A stretch of DNA of 64,000 nt from BS750m-G57 sp964607575 (GCA_964607575.1 CAZSLS010000001.1:46043-110042); one strand, 5' to 3'. Shown: positions 8,253-17,365, counted from the first letter of the stretch. Notes: generated by a model from the sequence alone, not told the origin. Program-made: numbers and translations.

Positions 8253-9515
8253 TTACCTGCTATCGCCAGAGAGGGATTCGACTCGTATCGGAAGCACCGG
8301 CGGGCGGGCTGAGGCGCCGGTCCAACCGCTGATGAATTGTAGCGAGCCATGGCAGATCCTTCCCTGGCAGGGTCCCATACCGCATCGCGTCTGGAGCCTC
8401 GCCGATCGCAGGTTGTCATGTTCGGCGATCTGCCCACGCGTTACATCCTCGCAACGACACACAATCGTGTTTTCCGTGGCGAGCTGCTTCAGTTCGTCGC
8501 GGAGCGCAAAGGCGCGGGCCAGCGCCTTACCGAAACGTTGCGCCCGGCGGCGCGCGGCGAAAAGTCGTTTAGCTCTTGCGGGCTGTCCGCCGGCGGCATG
8601 ACCGGCGATTTGCCCTTCGATCAGCGCCGCGTCGGCGCCTGCGATTCCCGTCGCGTCACCCGCGCAGAAGATCCCCGAAACGGACGTCTCCTGCAGCGAG
8701 TCGACCTGCACCTGGTCACGTTCGATCCGACATCCCAGCAGGTGGGGCCATTGCAGGTTTGGAAGCAACCCGAACGCGCAAGCCAGGTAGTCGCAGTCTT
8801 CGGTCCACGTGGATTTCCCGTTGCTGATCGTGACGCTCTGCACGCAATCCGTGCCGTGGGCGGCCACCGGCCAGCAACCGCTCCGGTATTTTACACCGAG
8901 CAGGTCCCACTGGAAGCCCGCGGCCTGAATAAGTTTGCCGGGAGCAAGGTAGGGCAGGGCGAGGGTGAACTTCGCCAGTTTCATCAGCGGAGCCTGCTCG
9001 ATTACGCATGCGACGCGTGCGCCATGTCGCTTCAGATAGGCCGCTGCCGCGATCAACAGCGGTCCGCTTCCGGCTACGACGACACGTTTCCCTTCCATCG
9101 GCCATCCGGTTTTGCTCAATGCCTGCAACCCCCCGGCGCCCGTCACGTTGGGCAGCGTCCATCCGGGAAAGGGCAGAAACAGTTCCTGCACGCCGGTGGC
9201 CAGGATCAATTGCTCCCAACGGATTTCCATGACGCCGTCAGGGTGTTCGGCAAGAAGCAGGTGCGAGTCGGGCGACGCGAAGGCGGTTGTTCGGTCGAAC
9301 GCGATTGCACCGGAGTTCTTCAGTCGGGCCAACCATCGACGTGCGGTGCGCGGTATTTCACCCGACCGGTTTCGCCATATGGGACCGCCCAGAGAAGGCG
9401 TACTGTCGAGCAGTGCAACGCGGCGGCCGGACTCGGCGGCAATGCACGCCGCGGCGATACCCGCCGGGCCCGCGCCGATCACCACGACATCGTATTCGTG
9501 CCGACAATCACCCAT
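8253..9515 (-). CDS. D-hydroxyproline dehydrogenase, FAD/NAD(P)-binding alpha subunit with BFD-like [2Fe-2S] domain
   Basis: 420 residues; ATG at 9515 with GGAGG 8 nt upstream, overlapping the end of the [2Fe-2S] subunit gene by 8 bp. A Rossmann motif VVIGAGPAGIAAACIAAESG at the N terminus binds FAD; a second dinucleotide motif (VVVAGSGPLLIAAA) lies near residue 150. The last 80 residues carry a BFD-like iron-sulphur site (CRCEDVT, then CGMGPCQGRIC). This is the architecture of the alpha subunits of HcnABC/LhpB-type amine dehydrogenases. With the beta flavoprotein and the small ferredoxin-like subunit next door it would oxidise cis-4-hydroxy-D-proline at the membrane or in the cytoplasm. The substrate is inferred from the neighbouring epimerase; opine or octopine oxidase is the alternative. 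Confidence 0.85.
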   Translation of the reverse strand: MGDCRHEYDVVVIGAGPAGIAAACIAAESGRRVALLDSTPSLGGPIWRNRSGEIPRTARRWLARLKNSGAIAFDRTTAFASPDSHLLLAEHPDGVMEIRWEQLILATGVQELFLPFPGWTLPNVTGAGGLQALSKTGWPMEGKRVVVAGSGPLLIAAAAYLKRHGARVACVIEQAPLMKLAKFTLALPYLAPGKLIQAAGFQWDLLGVKYRSGCWPVAAHGTDCVQSVTISNGKSTWTEDCDYLACAFGLLPNLQWPHLLGCRIERDQVQVDSLQETSVSGIFCAGDATGIAGADAALIEGQIAGHAAGGQPARAKRLFAARRRAQRFGKALARAFALRDELKQLATENTIVCRCEDVTRGQIAEHDNLRSARLQTRCGMGPCQGRICHGSLQFISGWTGASARPPVLPIRVESLSGDSR

Positions 9516-9756
9516 CGGTGCGGACCTCCATACCCTCTTGGCAAGGAGTAATGCAGGATCGCTGGTGCGGTTGTCCGTTGATGGTCACGCGACATTCGCC
9601 GCATCCGCCCATACCACAAAGAGGACCGCGCCCCATGCCCGAAACCGAGCTGCGAAACTGCGATTCTCCGGCCAGGGCGACGGCGGCAGCTACAGCGGTT
9701 CCCTGCGGAATGCTGACGCTGCGTCCATTGACCGAGATGGTGACAAGTTCCGCCAA
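9508..9756 (-). CDS. [2Fe-2S] subunit of D-hydroxyproline dehydrogenase (HcnA-like)
   Basis: About 82 residues. I place the start at the TTG at 9756, because the GGAGG site overlapping the end of the preceding gene lies about 9 nt upstream; the TTG at 9762 would sit almost on top of it. A ferredoxin-like fold is shown by C-GMG-C-GEC-R with a later Cys in HQRSC, the plant-type [2Fe-2S] spacing. It passes electrons between the two flavoprotein subunits. It lies between the alpha and beta subunit genes with only a few bases of spacing, so all three are translated together. Confidence 0.85.
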   Translation of the reverse strand: MAELVTISVNGRSVSIPQGTAVAAAVALAGESQFRSSVSGMGRGPLCGMGGCGECRVTINGQPHQRSCITPCQEGMEVRTDG

Positions 9757-9758
9757 GA

Positions 9759-10883
9759 TCAATCTCCTCCTTCGGCGAACCGTTTTGGCGAATAGGGCTC
9801 TGCGGGGATCTCGCCACTTCGCCCCAGCATCAAGTCGGCGAGCAACTGTCCCGTTCCGAGCGATGTCGTAATCCCCAGTCCTTCATGTCCCGTGGCCAGC
9901 CATATTCGATCGCCGGCGATGCTCGGTCCGATCAACGGGAGCTTGTCGGGAGTGGCGGCGCGATGACCTGCCCAGATTCGGATGGCCGAGAGTTGCCCCA
10001 GGCTCGGGACGTACCTGGTAGCTCGCCGGATCATGCGGTCGACGATGGGCAGTTGGGCTTCGGAGCCCTCGGCGTCGAACTGGCGCGAAGAGCCAATCAG
10101 CATTTGGCCCGTCTTGCGCGGCTGGATGTTCATCGCCACCGAATCAGATTGCACCGAATGGGCGCTCTTGAGGTAGCCCAACTCGATAAGTTGGTGATTT
10201 ATATAGCCCGGATAACGGTCGGTGATGACCAGGTGCCCCTTGCGTCCGCGGACCGGCAGGCCGGGAGTCAGCGATGGCGAGAAACAGCCCGCAGCGTTCA
10301 CCACCGAGCCGGCTGCAATCGTGGTTCCGTCGGCAAGGGTCACAGTACCGTCGCTGCTGATGCTGCGGACCTCGGCTCCCGTGCGAATTTCGACTCGATT
10401 TTCTTCGGCGCGATCCAACAGGCACTTGGCGGCCACCGGGGGGTAGAGCACGACATCGTCGCTCACCAATAATCCGCCCGCCAGTCCGCTTCGCAGGCTC
10501 GGCTCGGCACGTGCCAGTTCCGCCGCGTCCAGCACGGTGCTCTGCAGTCCGGCGCCGCGGTACGCGGCGTGTTTCTGCTCGACGGCGTCCATCTCCTCAT
10601 CGTCGGCCGCCACCCATATCGTTCCACATCGATCGTACTCGGCGCCTGTAGGCAACTCATCGGCCAGTTCGTGCCACAACCGGCGTGAATAGGCCGTCAA
10701 CGCCAATTGGGCTTGCGAATCGTCCATAACGACGACGTGTCCCATGGCCGTTGCCGTCGCGCCGCCGCCGATCAGACCGCGTTCGAGCACGAGTACCTTC
10801 ATTCCGCCCCGCCCGCAAGCCGCCCCGCAGGCGGCGCCCACGATACCGCCGCCGACTACCACGACGTCGTACGCTTCGCTCAT
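9759..10883 (-). CDS. D-hydroxyproline dehydrogenase, FAD-dependent beta subunit (DAO family)
   Basis: About 374 residues from the ATG at 10883, whose last two bases form the stop of the epimerase gene (ATGA overlap). The N terminus is a classic FAD site (YDVVVVGGGIVGAACG). The C terminus has the D-amino-acid oxidase/dehydrogenase pattern IWAGHRAATPDKLPLIGP followed by ATGHEGLGI. This is the catalytic subunit that takes hydride from the amine substrate. Translational coupling to the epimerase indicates that the epimerase's D-product is its substrate, giving 1-pyrroline-4-hydroxy-2-carboxylate. Confidence 0.87.
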   Translation of the reverse strand: MSEAYDVVVVGGGIVGAACGAACGRGGMKVLVLERGLIGGGATATAMGHVVVMDDSQAQLALTAYSRRLWHELADELPTGAEYDRCGTIWVAADDEEMDAVEQKHAAYRGAGLQSTVLDAAELARAEPSLRSGLAGGLLVSDDVVLYPPVAAKCLLDRAEENRVEIRTGAEVRSISSDGTVTLADGTTIAAGSVVNAAGCFSPSLTPGLPVRGRKGHLVITDRYPGYINHQLIELGYLKSAHSVQSDSVAMNIQPRKTGQMLIGSSRQFDAEGSEAQLPIVDRMIRRATRYVPSLGQLSAIRIWAGHRAATPDKLPLIGPSIAGDRIWLATGHEGLGITTSLGTGQLLADLMLGRSGEIPAEPYSPKRFAEGGD

Positions 10884-11830
10884 CGCCTGATACCCCACCC
10901 AAACCCATCGTTGTCGTGGATCAACAGAGTCGATTCGGCGATGACGAACGCCGATCCGCGAATTACAGGCACGATCTCATTATCGCGACGGCGATAGTGA
11001 CCGACAAAGGTGCTGCCCAGGATGCTCTCTTGTACCCAGGGTTCACCTTCAGCCAGCTTGTCGTCCGCCGCGAGGCACGCGAGCTTGGCGCTGGTACCGG
11101 TCCCGCAAGGCGAACGATCGTAGGCCTTACCGGGGCAGAGCACGAAGTTTTTCGAGTCGGACCCGACCATGTCAGGCGGTCCGAACAGTTCAACATGATC
11201 GACCTCGGGATATCCCGAGGCGTTAACGGCTTGACGGATCTGCCAGGCGTATTCCGTGAGTTGTCCGACCCGGTCCATGACCAGCGGTAATCCATGCTCT
11301 TCGACAAGAAAGAACCAGTTTCCCCCCCACGCCACATCGCCTGTAATCGGTCCGACGCCGGGGACATCAACCACGACGGACTTCGCCGCGCGATAACTGG
11401 GCACATTGACGAGCGAAACGTCGCCGGCGGGGTGCAGTTTGGCGGTGACCACACCAACCGGCGTTTCGATGCGATGCATGCCCGGACCGATGCGTCCGAG
11501 GTGGGCCAGAGTGACGACCAGCCCGATAGTCCCGTGTCCGCACATGCCCAGGTAACCAACATTGTTGAAGAAGATCACACCGACTATGCAAGTCTTGTCC
11601 ACCGGTTCTGCCAACAGAGCACCAACCATTACGTCCGATCCGCGAGGCTCGTTGACAACTGCCGAGCGGAACTGGTCGTGTTCGTCGCGAAACCGCTCGA
11701 GGCGTTCGGCCAGCGAACCGTCGCCCAGATCGGGTCCTCCCCCGATCACCACGCGAGTAGGCTCCCCGCCTGTGTGCGAATCAATTGTCAATATCCGGTG
11801 TAGCAGTAGCTTTCCCTCTTGAATTCTCAC
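10880..11830 (-). CDS. 4-hydroxyproline 2-epimerase (proline racemase family)
   Basis: 316 residues from a GTG at 11830; there is no strong ribosome site. The family motifs are complete: SHTGGEPTRVV near the N terminus, the first catalytic Cys in GMCGHGTIGL and the second in DRSPCGTGTSAK. Two Cys mark a racemase/epimerase rather than the trans-3-hydroxyproline dehydratase relatives, which have Ser or Thr at the first position. It converts trans-4-hydroxy-L-proline to cis-4-hydroxy-D-proline in the cytoplasm. It is the first gene of the four-gene operon. No collagenase, transporter or pyrroline deaminase gene lies nearby. Confidence 0.9.
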   Translation of the reverse strand: MRIQEGKLLLHRILTIDSHTGGEPTRVVIGGGPDLGDGSLAERLERFRDEHDQFRSAVVNEPRGSDVMVGALLAEPVDKTCIVGVIFFNNVGYLGMCGHGTIGLVVTLAHLGRIGPGMHRIETPVGVVTAKLHPAGDVSLVNVPSYRAAKSVVVDVPGVGPITGDVAWGGNWFFLVEEHGLPLVMDRVGQLTEYAWQIRQAVNASGYPEVDHVELFGPPDMVGSDSKNFVLCPGKAYDRSPCGTGTSAKLACLAADDKLAEGEPWVQESILGSTFVGHYRRRDNEIVPVIRGSAFVIAESTLLIHDNDGFGWGIRR

Positions 11831-11963
11831 ATACCAGAGATGATATACCCCCCGGTCTCGACAGCATCAAGTACCGAGAAGAAAAAAACTTTCGCCCTGC
11901 CCCCCAGGCCCCCCTCAAAACCCTCGCCAACAAGCATCGGATGGCTTATCTTAGTACCACTAT

Positions 11964-13043
11964 ATGACACAACCCGAATTCAATTTGGCGTGCAAACCTG
12001 ATTTTGACGAGTGTCTGGCCAGGATTTACGCATGGTACCAGCAGACGATCATCGACCGCCCGCCGGTGCGTTTCCATCACCATAATATCGAGTACGAACG
12101 TCACCGCACCGTCGAGGGGCCTTGGGCGACTGCTGAAGACCGCTGGCTGGACGTGGAGTTCCAGGTGCAGACGTTCGCCGATTCGCTTGGGCAGACGGAG
12201 TTCAAGGGCGAAACGTTTCCGGTGTACTGGCCCAACCTCAGCGCTGTGGCGTACAATCTGTTCCTGGGCCAGTCTGCGCTGTTCGATGATGTCACGGCAT
12301 GGACGCATCCCTGCATCTCCGACCTGGAGAACCTTCCGGATCTGACGATCCACAGAGACAACAAGTATTTCCGTGCGGTCGAGGCCATGACGGATCGGGC
12401 GCTGGACGTCGCTGACGGGCGTTTTCTCGTTGGCTATACGGATATGTACGCGGGGATCGACTGCACAGCGGGCTTGCGGGGCATGGGGGAGATGTGCCTC
12501 GATATCATCATGACGCCCGAGCCCCTGAAGGCTCTTGTCGAGAAGGTATGGGCCGAGTATCTCATGGTATACGAACACTTTGACCGCAAGCTAAAGGCAC
12601 GCGGTCAACTGTCGGCCACCTGGATGAACCTGCCCTCCCGCGAGACGTTCAACGTGCTGGCGTGCGACTTTGCGACGCTCATTTCTCCGGATCACTTCGA
12701 TGAGTTCTGCCTTCCGATCATACGCAGGGAGGCCGAGTGTTTCGTCCACAACGTTTTCCACCTGGACGGACCGGGCGTGGGCAAGAATATCGATTCGATC
12801 CTGACACTGCCCAACCTGGCGGCGGTTCAATGGGTTCAGGGTTACGGTGAAGATGTCCCGATCATGCAATGGTTGCCGTTGATCGAGAAGATCCAGGCGG
12901 CGGGTAAGTCTGTGATTGTCGACCTTCAACTCGACGAACTCGACGAGTTCATGAGCAAGGCCGATCCGACCGGGGTAATGCTATGGATACCCGCCGAACC
13001 GAAGGATCAGCAGGACGTTCTGGACAGGGTGAAAAACTGGTAG
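11964..13043 (+). CDS. Uroporphyrinogen decarboxylase-like (URO-D superfamily) protein
   Basis: 359 residues; ATG at 11964 with a weak ribosome site. No signal peptide. The overall pattern is that of URO-D superfamily TIM barrels that act as methyltransferases (MtaA/CmuA-like) or have unknown roles in anaerobes: an N-terminal VRFHHHNIEY segment, a central YTDMYAGIDCTAGLRG, and a C-terminal FHLDGPGVGKNID. It is longer at the N terminus than, and differs from, true HemE, so haem synthesis is unlikely. Divergent from the hydroxyproline operon and convergent with DUF4954. A link to methyl transfer fits the folate/corrinoid genes elsewhere in the window, but no corrinoid protein gene is adjacent. 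Confidence 0.72.
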   Translation: MTQPEFNLACKPDFDECLARIYAWYQQTIIDRPPVRFHHHNIEYERHRTVEGPWATAEDRWLDVEFQVQTFADSLGQTEFKGETFPVYWPNLSAVAYNLFLGQSALFDDVTAWTHPCISDLENLPDLTIHRDNKYFRAVEAMTDRALDVADGRFLVGYTDMYAGIDCTAGLRGMGEMCLDIIMTPEPLKALVEKVWAEYLMVYEHFDRKLKARGQLSATWMNLPSRETFNVLACDFATLISPDHFDEFCLPIIRREAECFVHNVFHLDGPGVGKNIDSILTLPNLAAVQWVQGYGEDVPIMQWLPLIEKIQAAGKSVIVDLQLDELDEFMSKADPTGVMLWIPAEPKDQQDVLDRVKNW

Positions 13044-13088
13044 CCGGAGAATCATGCGGGCATGCACGATTCAAATATGGCGGTTGGG

Positions 13089-15293
13089 CTACGTCCAATT
13101 TTTTGCCTGCTCGGCCTGTTGGGCGAAGGTTTGCGTCTCCTGGCGGACCTGGGTAACGAAGGAGTTATCGTTGGCTGAACCGAGGACGGCGCGCATCTCT
13201 TCGGGTGTGTCGAAGGTGATCCGGCGGTATGGATTCTCGTCGTCCTTCTTTCGGGTCAGGTATGTCTGCTCGGCGATGAATTCCTGGATAGTGACGGCAT
13301 GGTCGAGCGCGTCGGCCCATGCTTCGCCGGTGAGTTGCTCGATTCCGAGCAGTTCCAGCAGGGTGGCCAGGGCGTGTTGTCGGCGGGCCCGGGGGTACTG
13401 GTCCCACAGGCGGTCGTATTCGGCGTGGACCGCTTGCCATGAGTCGAGGCTACCGGTCCTGATTGCCTCTTGCAGGGCAGCGACGTCCGGTCCGGCGACG
13501 AGTTGCCCGCCGAGATTCACCCATTGGCGCCGGCGGGGAGCGGAGAGGGCTTCGGCCATTGCCGCCGGGGTTGTGTCGGAATCGTCCCGCATACCGTCCA
13601 GAAGTTCCTTCACCGCGTAGTAGTGCAGCATCTGCCGATAGGCCTCATAGGCCTGGCGCGGTTTGATGATTACGACCTTGCGCCGCGAGTTCTCGACGTT
13701 CTCCGCCAGGACTTCGAGTTCCTCTATCGCCTCGCCGTCGCCGGTGAGCAGTTGGCGTCCGATGCGGATGAGTTCTTCGTCGGGCTCCTTACCGGTGAGC
13801 TGTCCGTCTTTTCGCAGGGAGGCCTGCCCGGTCCAGCACTCGATCAGTTCGAGGGCCCTGAACATCTCCTCCGCCGTGTCGGGGGCCAGGGAGTTGAACT
13901 CCACGTGCTGGAGCTTGCGTTGGCGCTTGTCGCGCGCGCCGAACTTCCATGTGTTCCTGGCCAGGGCGTACATGTTGTACATCCACCAATACGCCGGGAG
14001 GATCTGAAGAGCCGATCCGTCGCGGGCATTGCTTACCAGGGCAAACGGTAGGGGGATATCCATCTCCGCGGGGTAATCGCCCTTGGCCAGCAGGGTGAAC
14101 GAGGCGAATCTGCAGTTGTGCTTGACCGAGACGCACAGCCCGGGCCAGAAGCCTCTACCGGCGTGGATTTCGCCGTCGGGAGCGCGGCTGTTGTGGTTCG
14201 AGCCGATCGTCGCGTTGGCTGCCATATTGCTCTGCCCCATCACCAGCGCCGCGATCAGGAACGAGTTATTGTGATGCTGCTCGTGTGCGGGGAAGATCAG
14301 GTTGCTGATCAACTCGCAACAAGATACGGTCGAGTTATCGCCGAGGAATGAGTGAATCAGGCGCGCGCCGTACTTGAGGTTGCTGTTGTCGCCCAGGATG
14401 AAGCGAACGGCTTTGCATCCGTAGAATATGTGGCAGCCCCGCCCGATGATACCGTTAACCAGTTCGACGCCCTCGCCGATCTGGGTGGGCTCTTCGGCGC
14501 TGGAGTTGATCGTGAGGTTCTTGAGCTTGTTGGCGCCCTTGATGTAGACCTCCGGTCCTATCTTGACGTCCTTGATGATACGACAGTTCTTGATGACGCA
14601 GCTCTGCCCGACCGTACCGTAGTACCCGCGGCGCGAGTCGAATCGGCCTTGGGTCATCCGCCCGAGTCTCTCGAGCAATTCGCTGTCGTCGCGGTATTTG
14701 GACCATAGCATCGCGTCTGCGGGCAGCATACCGTCGAAAGGCATCACCGCGCGCTCGCCGTTTTCGTTCACCAGTTCCATCCAGACACGAACGTCCTCGT
14801 CCTCTCCGTCCTTGACGATTCCGTTACCGAACTTCGCGTGGTTCGTCGTGTGCATCTCGTCGAGGTTCAGCAGGACGACGTTGTCGCCGATGATGTAGTG
14901 CGCCAGATATCGCACCTGGTGGATGGCGGCGTTGTCGCCTATATCGCAGGCGATGATCCGGCTGTTGGTGAGCCCGACCGGAACGCGGAGGTCGTGGTGC
15001 TCGATGTAGACATCTTCGAGGCGTCCGATTCTTACCAGCCCGTGGAACTGGCAGTTCTTGACCAGGTGCGGGGCGAACTGCTCGGTGACAAGGATGTCGT
15101 CCCAGTTGTCGCTGGCGTTGGCGTTCTTGACGAGCGTTTCGATCTCATCGGCACGGAGGTTTCGCCACCCGTCGGTCGGACCGGGAGCCTGTTGGTTCCG
15201 AAGGTAGTATTCGTCCATGCCTTCGGGGAGGAATTCCGCCGGGACAAAATCCCTGCCCAATGACTCTATCGGCAGCACTTGCATTTCGCTCAT
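13089..15293 (-). CDS. DUF4954 family protein (left-handed beta-helix)
   Basis: 734 residues; ATG at 15293 with GGGAG 9 nt upstream. No signal peptide. The first 450 residues contain many hexapeptide-type repeats with Ile/Val every six residues (for example IIGRGCHIFYGCKAVRFILG), which form a left-handed beta-helix as in sugar O/N-acyltransferases and nucleotidyltransferases. The C-terminal 280 residues are alpha-helical and rich in Arg and Glu. Length and sequence style match DUF4954, found with similar length in Bacteroidetes and planctomycetes; its activity is unknown to me. It lies 54 bp downstream of nagB in the same direction, which suggests a role in amino-sugar or sugar-nucleotide metabolism. 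Confidence 0.82.
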   Translation of the reverse strand: MSEMQVLPIESLGRDFVPAEFLPEGMDEYYLRNQQAPGPTDGWRNLRADEIETLVKNANASDNWDDILVTEQFAPHLVKNCQFHGLVRIGRLEDVYIEHHDLRVPVGLTNSRIIACDIGDNAAIHQVRYLAHYIIGDNVVLLNLDEMHTTNHAKFGNGIVKDGEDEDVRVWMELVNENGERAVMPFDGMLPADAMLWSKYRDDSELLERLGRMTQGRFDSRRGYYGTVGQSCVIKNCRIIKDVKIGPEVYIKGANKLKNLTINSSAEEPTQIGEGVELVNGIIGRGCHIFYGCKAVRFILGDNSNLKYGARLIHSFLGDNSTVSCCELISNLIFPAHEQHHNNSFLIAALVMGQSNMAANATIGSNHNSRAPDGEIHAGRGFWPGLCVSVKHNCRFASFTLLAKGDYPAEMDIPLPFALVSNARDGSALQILPAYWWMYNMYALARNTWKFGARDKRQRKLQHVEFNSLAPDTAEEMFRALELIECWTGQASLRKDGQLTGKEPDEELIRIGRQLLTGDGEAIEELEVLAENVENSRRKVVIIKPRQAYEAYRQMLHYYAVKELLDGMRDDSDTTPAAMAEALSAPRRRQWVNLGGQLVAGPDVAALQEAIRTGSLDSWQAVHAEYDRLWDQYPRARRQHALATLLELLGIEQLTGEAWADALDHAVTIQEFIAEQTYLTRKKDDENPYRRITFDTPEEMRAVLGSANDNSFVTQVRQETQTFAQQAEQAKNWT

Positions 15294-15347
15294 GTGATGA
15301 GGCTCCCTTCTGAACCCGGTTGACCGGCTTGGCGCGGCGACAAACGC

Positions 15348-16133
15348 TCAGTCCCAGTTCGGCGCGCCGGGCCTCTTGTCCTGGACCCACTGGTAGTACT
15401 CTCGCATCTCGAGTTTTGCCGTCGCCGCGGTGTCAACGCAGATGATGCTGTCAGCGTGCAACTGCAGCGCACTGGCCGTACACATGCTTGAAACCGGCCC
15501 CTCGATGGCGTCGGCGACCGCGTCGGCTTTGCCCGCACCGCTGGCGAGAAGGATGAGTTTCTTCGCCTCGAGAATCGTGCCCACGCCCATTGTTACGCAG
15601 TATACCGGAACGTCCTCCGGCGTCGCGAAGAAGCGGGCGTTGTCGTCTATCGTCTGCTGCGTGAGCGTTTTCAAACGCGTTCTCGAAGCCAGTGAACTGC
15701 TCGGTTCGTTGAAAGCGATGTGTCCATCCGAGCCGATGCCCAGGACCTGCACGTCGATACCGCCGGCGGCGTTGATCTGCTCTTCATACTCCTGGCAGGA
15801 TGCCTTGAAGTTGTCGGATATCCCGGGCGGAACGTTTGTGTTCTCAATATCGACGTTGATGCCCTTAAACAGGTTCTCGGTCATGAAGTAGCGGTAGCTC
15901 TGCTCGTGATCCCCGCTGAGGCCCACGTATTCGTCCAGGTTGAACGTGGTGACCTGGGAGAAGTCCAGGCCCTCTTCTTCGTGCAGGCGGATCAACTCCT
16001 TGTACATCCCCAGAGGGGTCGAGCCGGTGGCAAGGCCCAGGATCGCTGTCGGTTTGTCGCGAACGACCTTCGCCATTACAGCGGCGGCGGCCTTGCTCAT
16101 CTCGTTGTAGTCTGCACTGATAATAACTTCCAT
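15348..16133 (-). CDS. nagB: Glucosamine-6-phosphate deaminase
   Basis: 261 residues, the normal bacterial NagB length; ATG at 16133 with AAGGAG 8 nt upstream. The phosphate-binding LGLATGSTPLGMY, the catalytic loop FNLDEYVGLSGDHEQSYRYFM (Asp and His active-site residues) and GIGSDGHIAFNEP are all present. It converts glucosamine-6-phosphate to fructose-6-phosphate and ammonia in the cytoplasm, feeding amino sugars into glycolysis. It is first in a two-gene unit with DUF4954. No nagA or transporter is nearby. Confidence 0.96.
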   Translation of the reverse strand: MEVIISADYNEMSKAAAAVMAKVVRDKPTAILGLATGSTPLGMYKELIRLHEEEGLDFSQVTTFNLDEYVGLSGDHEQSYRYFMTENLFKGINVDIENTNVPPGISDNFKASCQEYEEQINAAGGIDVQVLGIGSDGHIAFNEPSSSLASRTRLKTLTQQTIDDNARFFATPEDVPVYCVTMGVGTILEAKKLILLASGAGKADAVADAIEGPVSSMCTASALQLHADSIICVDTAATAKLEMREYYQWVQDKRPGAPNWD

Positions 16134-16471
16134 TGCTGATTCTCCTTCTGCAGGTCTTGGATATCGTCTGTGAACGAACGTTCCTTACAACGGGCCCGAA
16201 TTGCCCGAACCGGCAGGGGCCGGTGATCTCGGACGCCAAGACCATCATCGGCCAGTTAAACGACGCAGCTTTAACTGCCCGCGGTGTCGTCGCGCCGATG
16301 CGAGAGCTTTCGGAGCTACCCGGGGGCAGACTCCCTGTAACTTTGTTTTTTTTTGGGCGCAATGAACGAATCGGCGGGTTATAATAAAACCACAACGGTT
16401 CGTAATCCTATAAACACTGTGCCCGCGCCGTCCGAGGCGGCAGCTACGCGTAGTTTATGGAGCCTTCATTT
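16134..16471. other. Intergenic region between nagB and the basic secreted protein
   Basis: Divergent upstream region with no gene. It contains a perfect hairpin of 8 bp (16253-16260 pairing with 16270-16277, CAGTTAAA/TTTAACTG) about 120 bp upstream of nagB, a T-run at 16345-16354, and a TATAAT-like box at 16380-16385 facing the + gene without a good -35. The hairpin could be an operator or a leader structure for nagB; I see no match to the glmS ribozyme. Confidence 0.5.
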
Positions 16472-17329
16472 ATGAAATCTGCAAGAAGATACCGGTGGAT
16501 GACCAGTGGCATTTTGGCGATCGTAGTAGTGATGATGGCCCTCGTCGTGTCGACCGAGGCCAATGCTGCTGACAAGAAAAAAGCTGCCGCCCGGAAGAAG
16601 GCCGCCGCCCGGAAAAAGGCTCCTGCCAGGAAGGGCAGGGGCGGTAAGTCACAGAAGCACTTCAGCGACGATGAGATATACGCTAAGATGGACTTCTCGC
16701 CCGAACAGCGAGCGAAGTTCGAAGCCGCCCATGAGAAACTCCAGAAAGCTTTGGATGAATGGGACGCATCGCCCAAGGGCCAGAAACTCAGTGAACTCCA
16801 GACCGCAGTCGAACTGGCCACCACGCCTGAAGAGAAGCGTAAGGTTGCGGGCATGCTGGGGCAGATCCGAGCACTGCTGGCCGAACGCCGAGCAATTGAG
16901 AGACGGTACGAACCGCAGGTTATCTCCACCCTCACTCCCAAGCAGAAGGCCACCAGGCACGGATACAAACTCTGCAACAAAGTACTGAATGGAAAGCTCG
17001 GACAGGCGCTGAGCGGGGACCAGGTCAACAAACTTAAATCGTATTGCATGCAGGCCGGCGCGGGTGTCGTCAAAGGGTCTGTCTCCCCGGCGCGGGCGGA
17101 AGCACAATTGCAGTCACTGGCGGTGGGACTACTCAACGACGGCCAGAAAAAGAAACTCGGTATCCGCGTCCCACCCAAGAAGAAAGATCCGAGAAGGAAC
17201 AACAAGAACAACAAGAACAACAGAAATCGCAGACGCCGAAACAAGAAGCCCACCAAGAAACAGATCGAGGCGTACAAGAAGTCCATCCCCGCCCGTAAGG
17301 CGGCCTTGGAAGCGGCCAAGAAGAAGTAG
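16472..17329 (+). CDS. Secreted, strongly basic Lys/Ala/Arg-rich hypothetical protein
   Basis: About 285 residues from the ATG at 16472 (MKSARRY), which has GGAG 8-9 nt upstream; the ATG at 16457 would place that site inside the gene. A signal peptide (to about residue 35, STEANAA) is followed by a histone-H1-like Lys/Ala tract, then a helical middle with charged residues (about 60-220; EQRAKFEAAHEKLQKAL), and a very basic C terminus with Asn/Lys/Arg runs (NNKNNKNNRNRRRRNKK). The middle part resembles the helical, metal- or stress-related Spy/CpxP-like periplasmic proteins in rhythm, but I cannot show homology. It may bind polyanions such as nucleic acid or acidic polysaccharide outside the cell. 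Confidence 0.75.
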   Translation: MKSARRYRWMTSGILAIVVVMMALVVSTEANAADKKKAAARKKAAARKKAPARKGRGGKSQKHFSDDEIYAKMDFSPEQRAKFEAAHEKLQKALDEWDASPKGQKLSELQTAVELATTPEEKRKVAGMLGQIRALLAERRAIERRYEPQVISTLTPKQKATRHGYKLCNKVLNGKLGQALSGDQVNKLKSYCMQAGAGVVKGSVSPARAEAQLQSLAVGLLNDGQKKKLGIRVPPKKKDPRRNNKNNKNNRNRRRRNKKPTKKQIEAYKKSIPARKAALEAAKKK

Positions 17330-17365
17330 CTCGCCGGCAGGGAGAAAAGCAATAGGCCGATCGCG

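Noticed and set aside
16134..16471. glmS-type ribozyme or riboswitch before nagB
   Set aside because: A hairpin is present, but none of the conserved glmS core can be found.
16444..17352. Long minus-strand frame of about 300 codons opposite the basic secreted protein
   Set aside because: It mirrors Lys codons of the real gene, giving Phe/Leu-rich nonsense, and has no start context.
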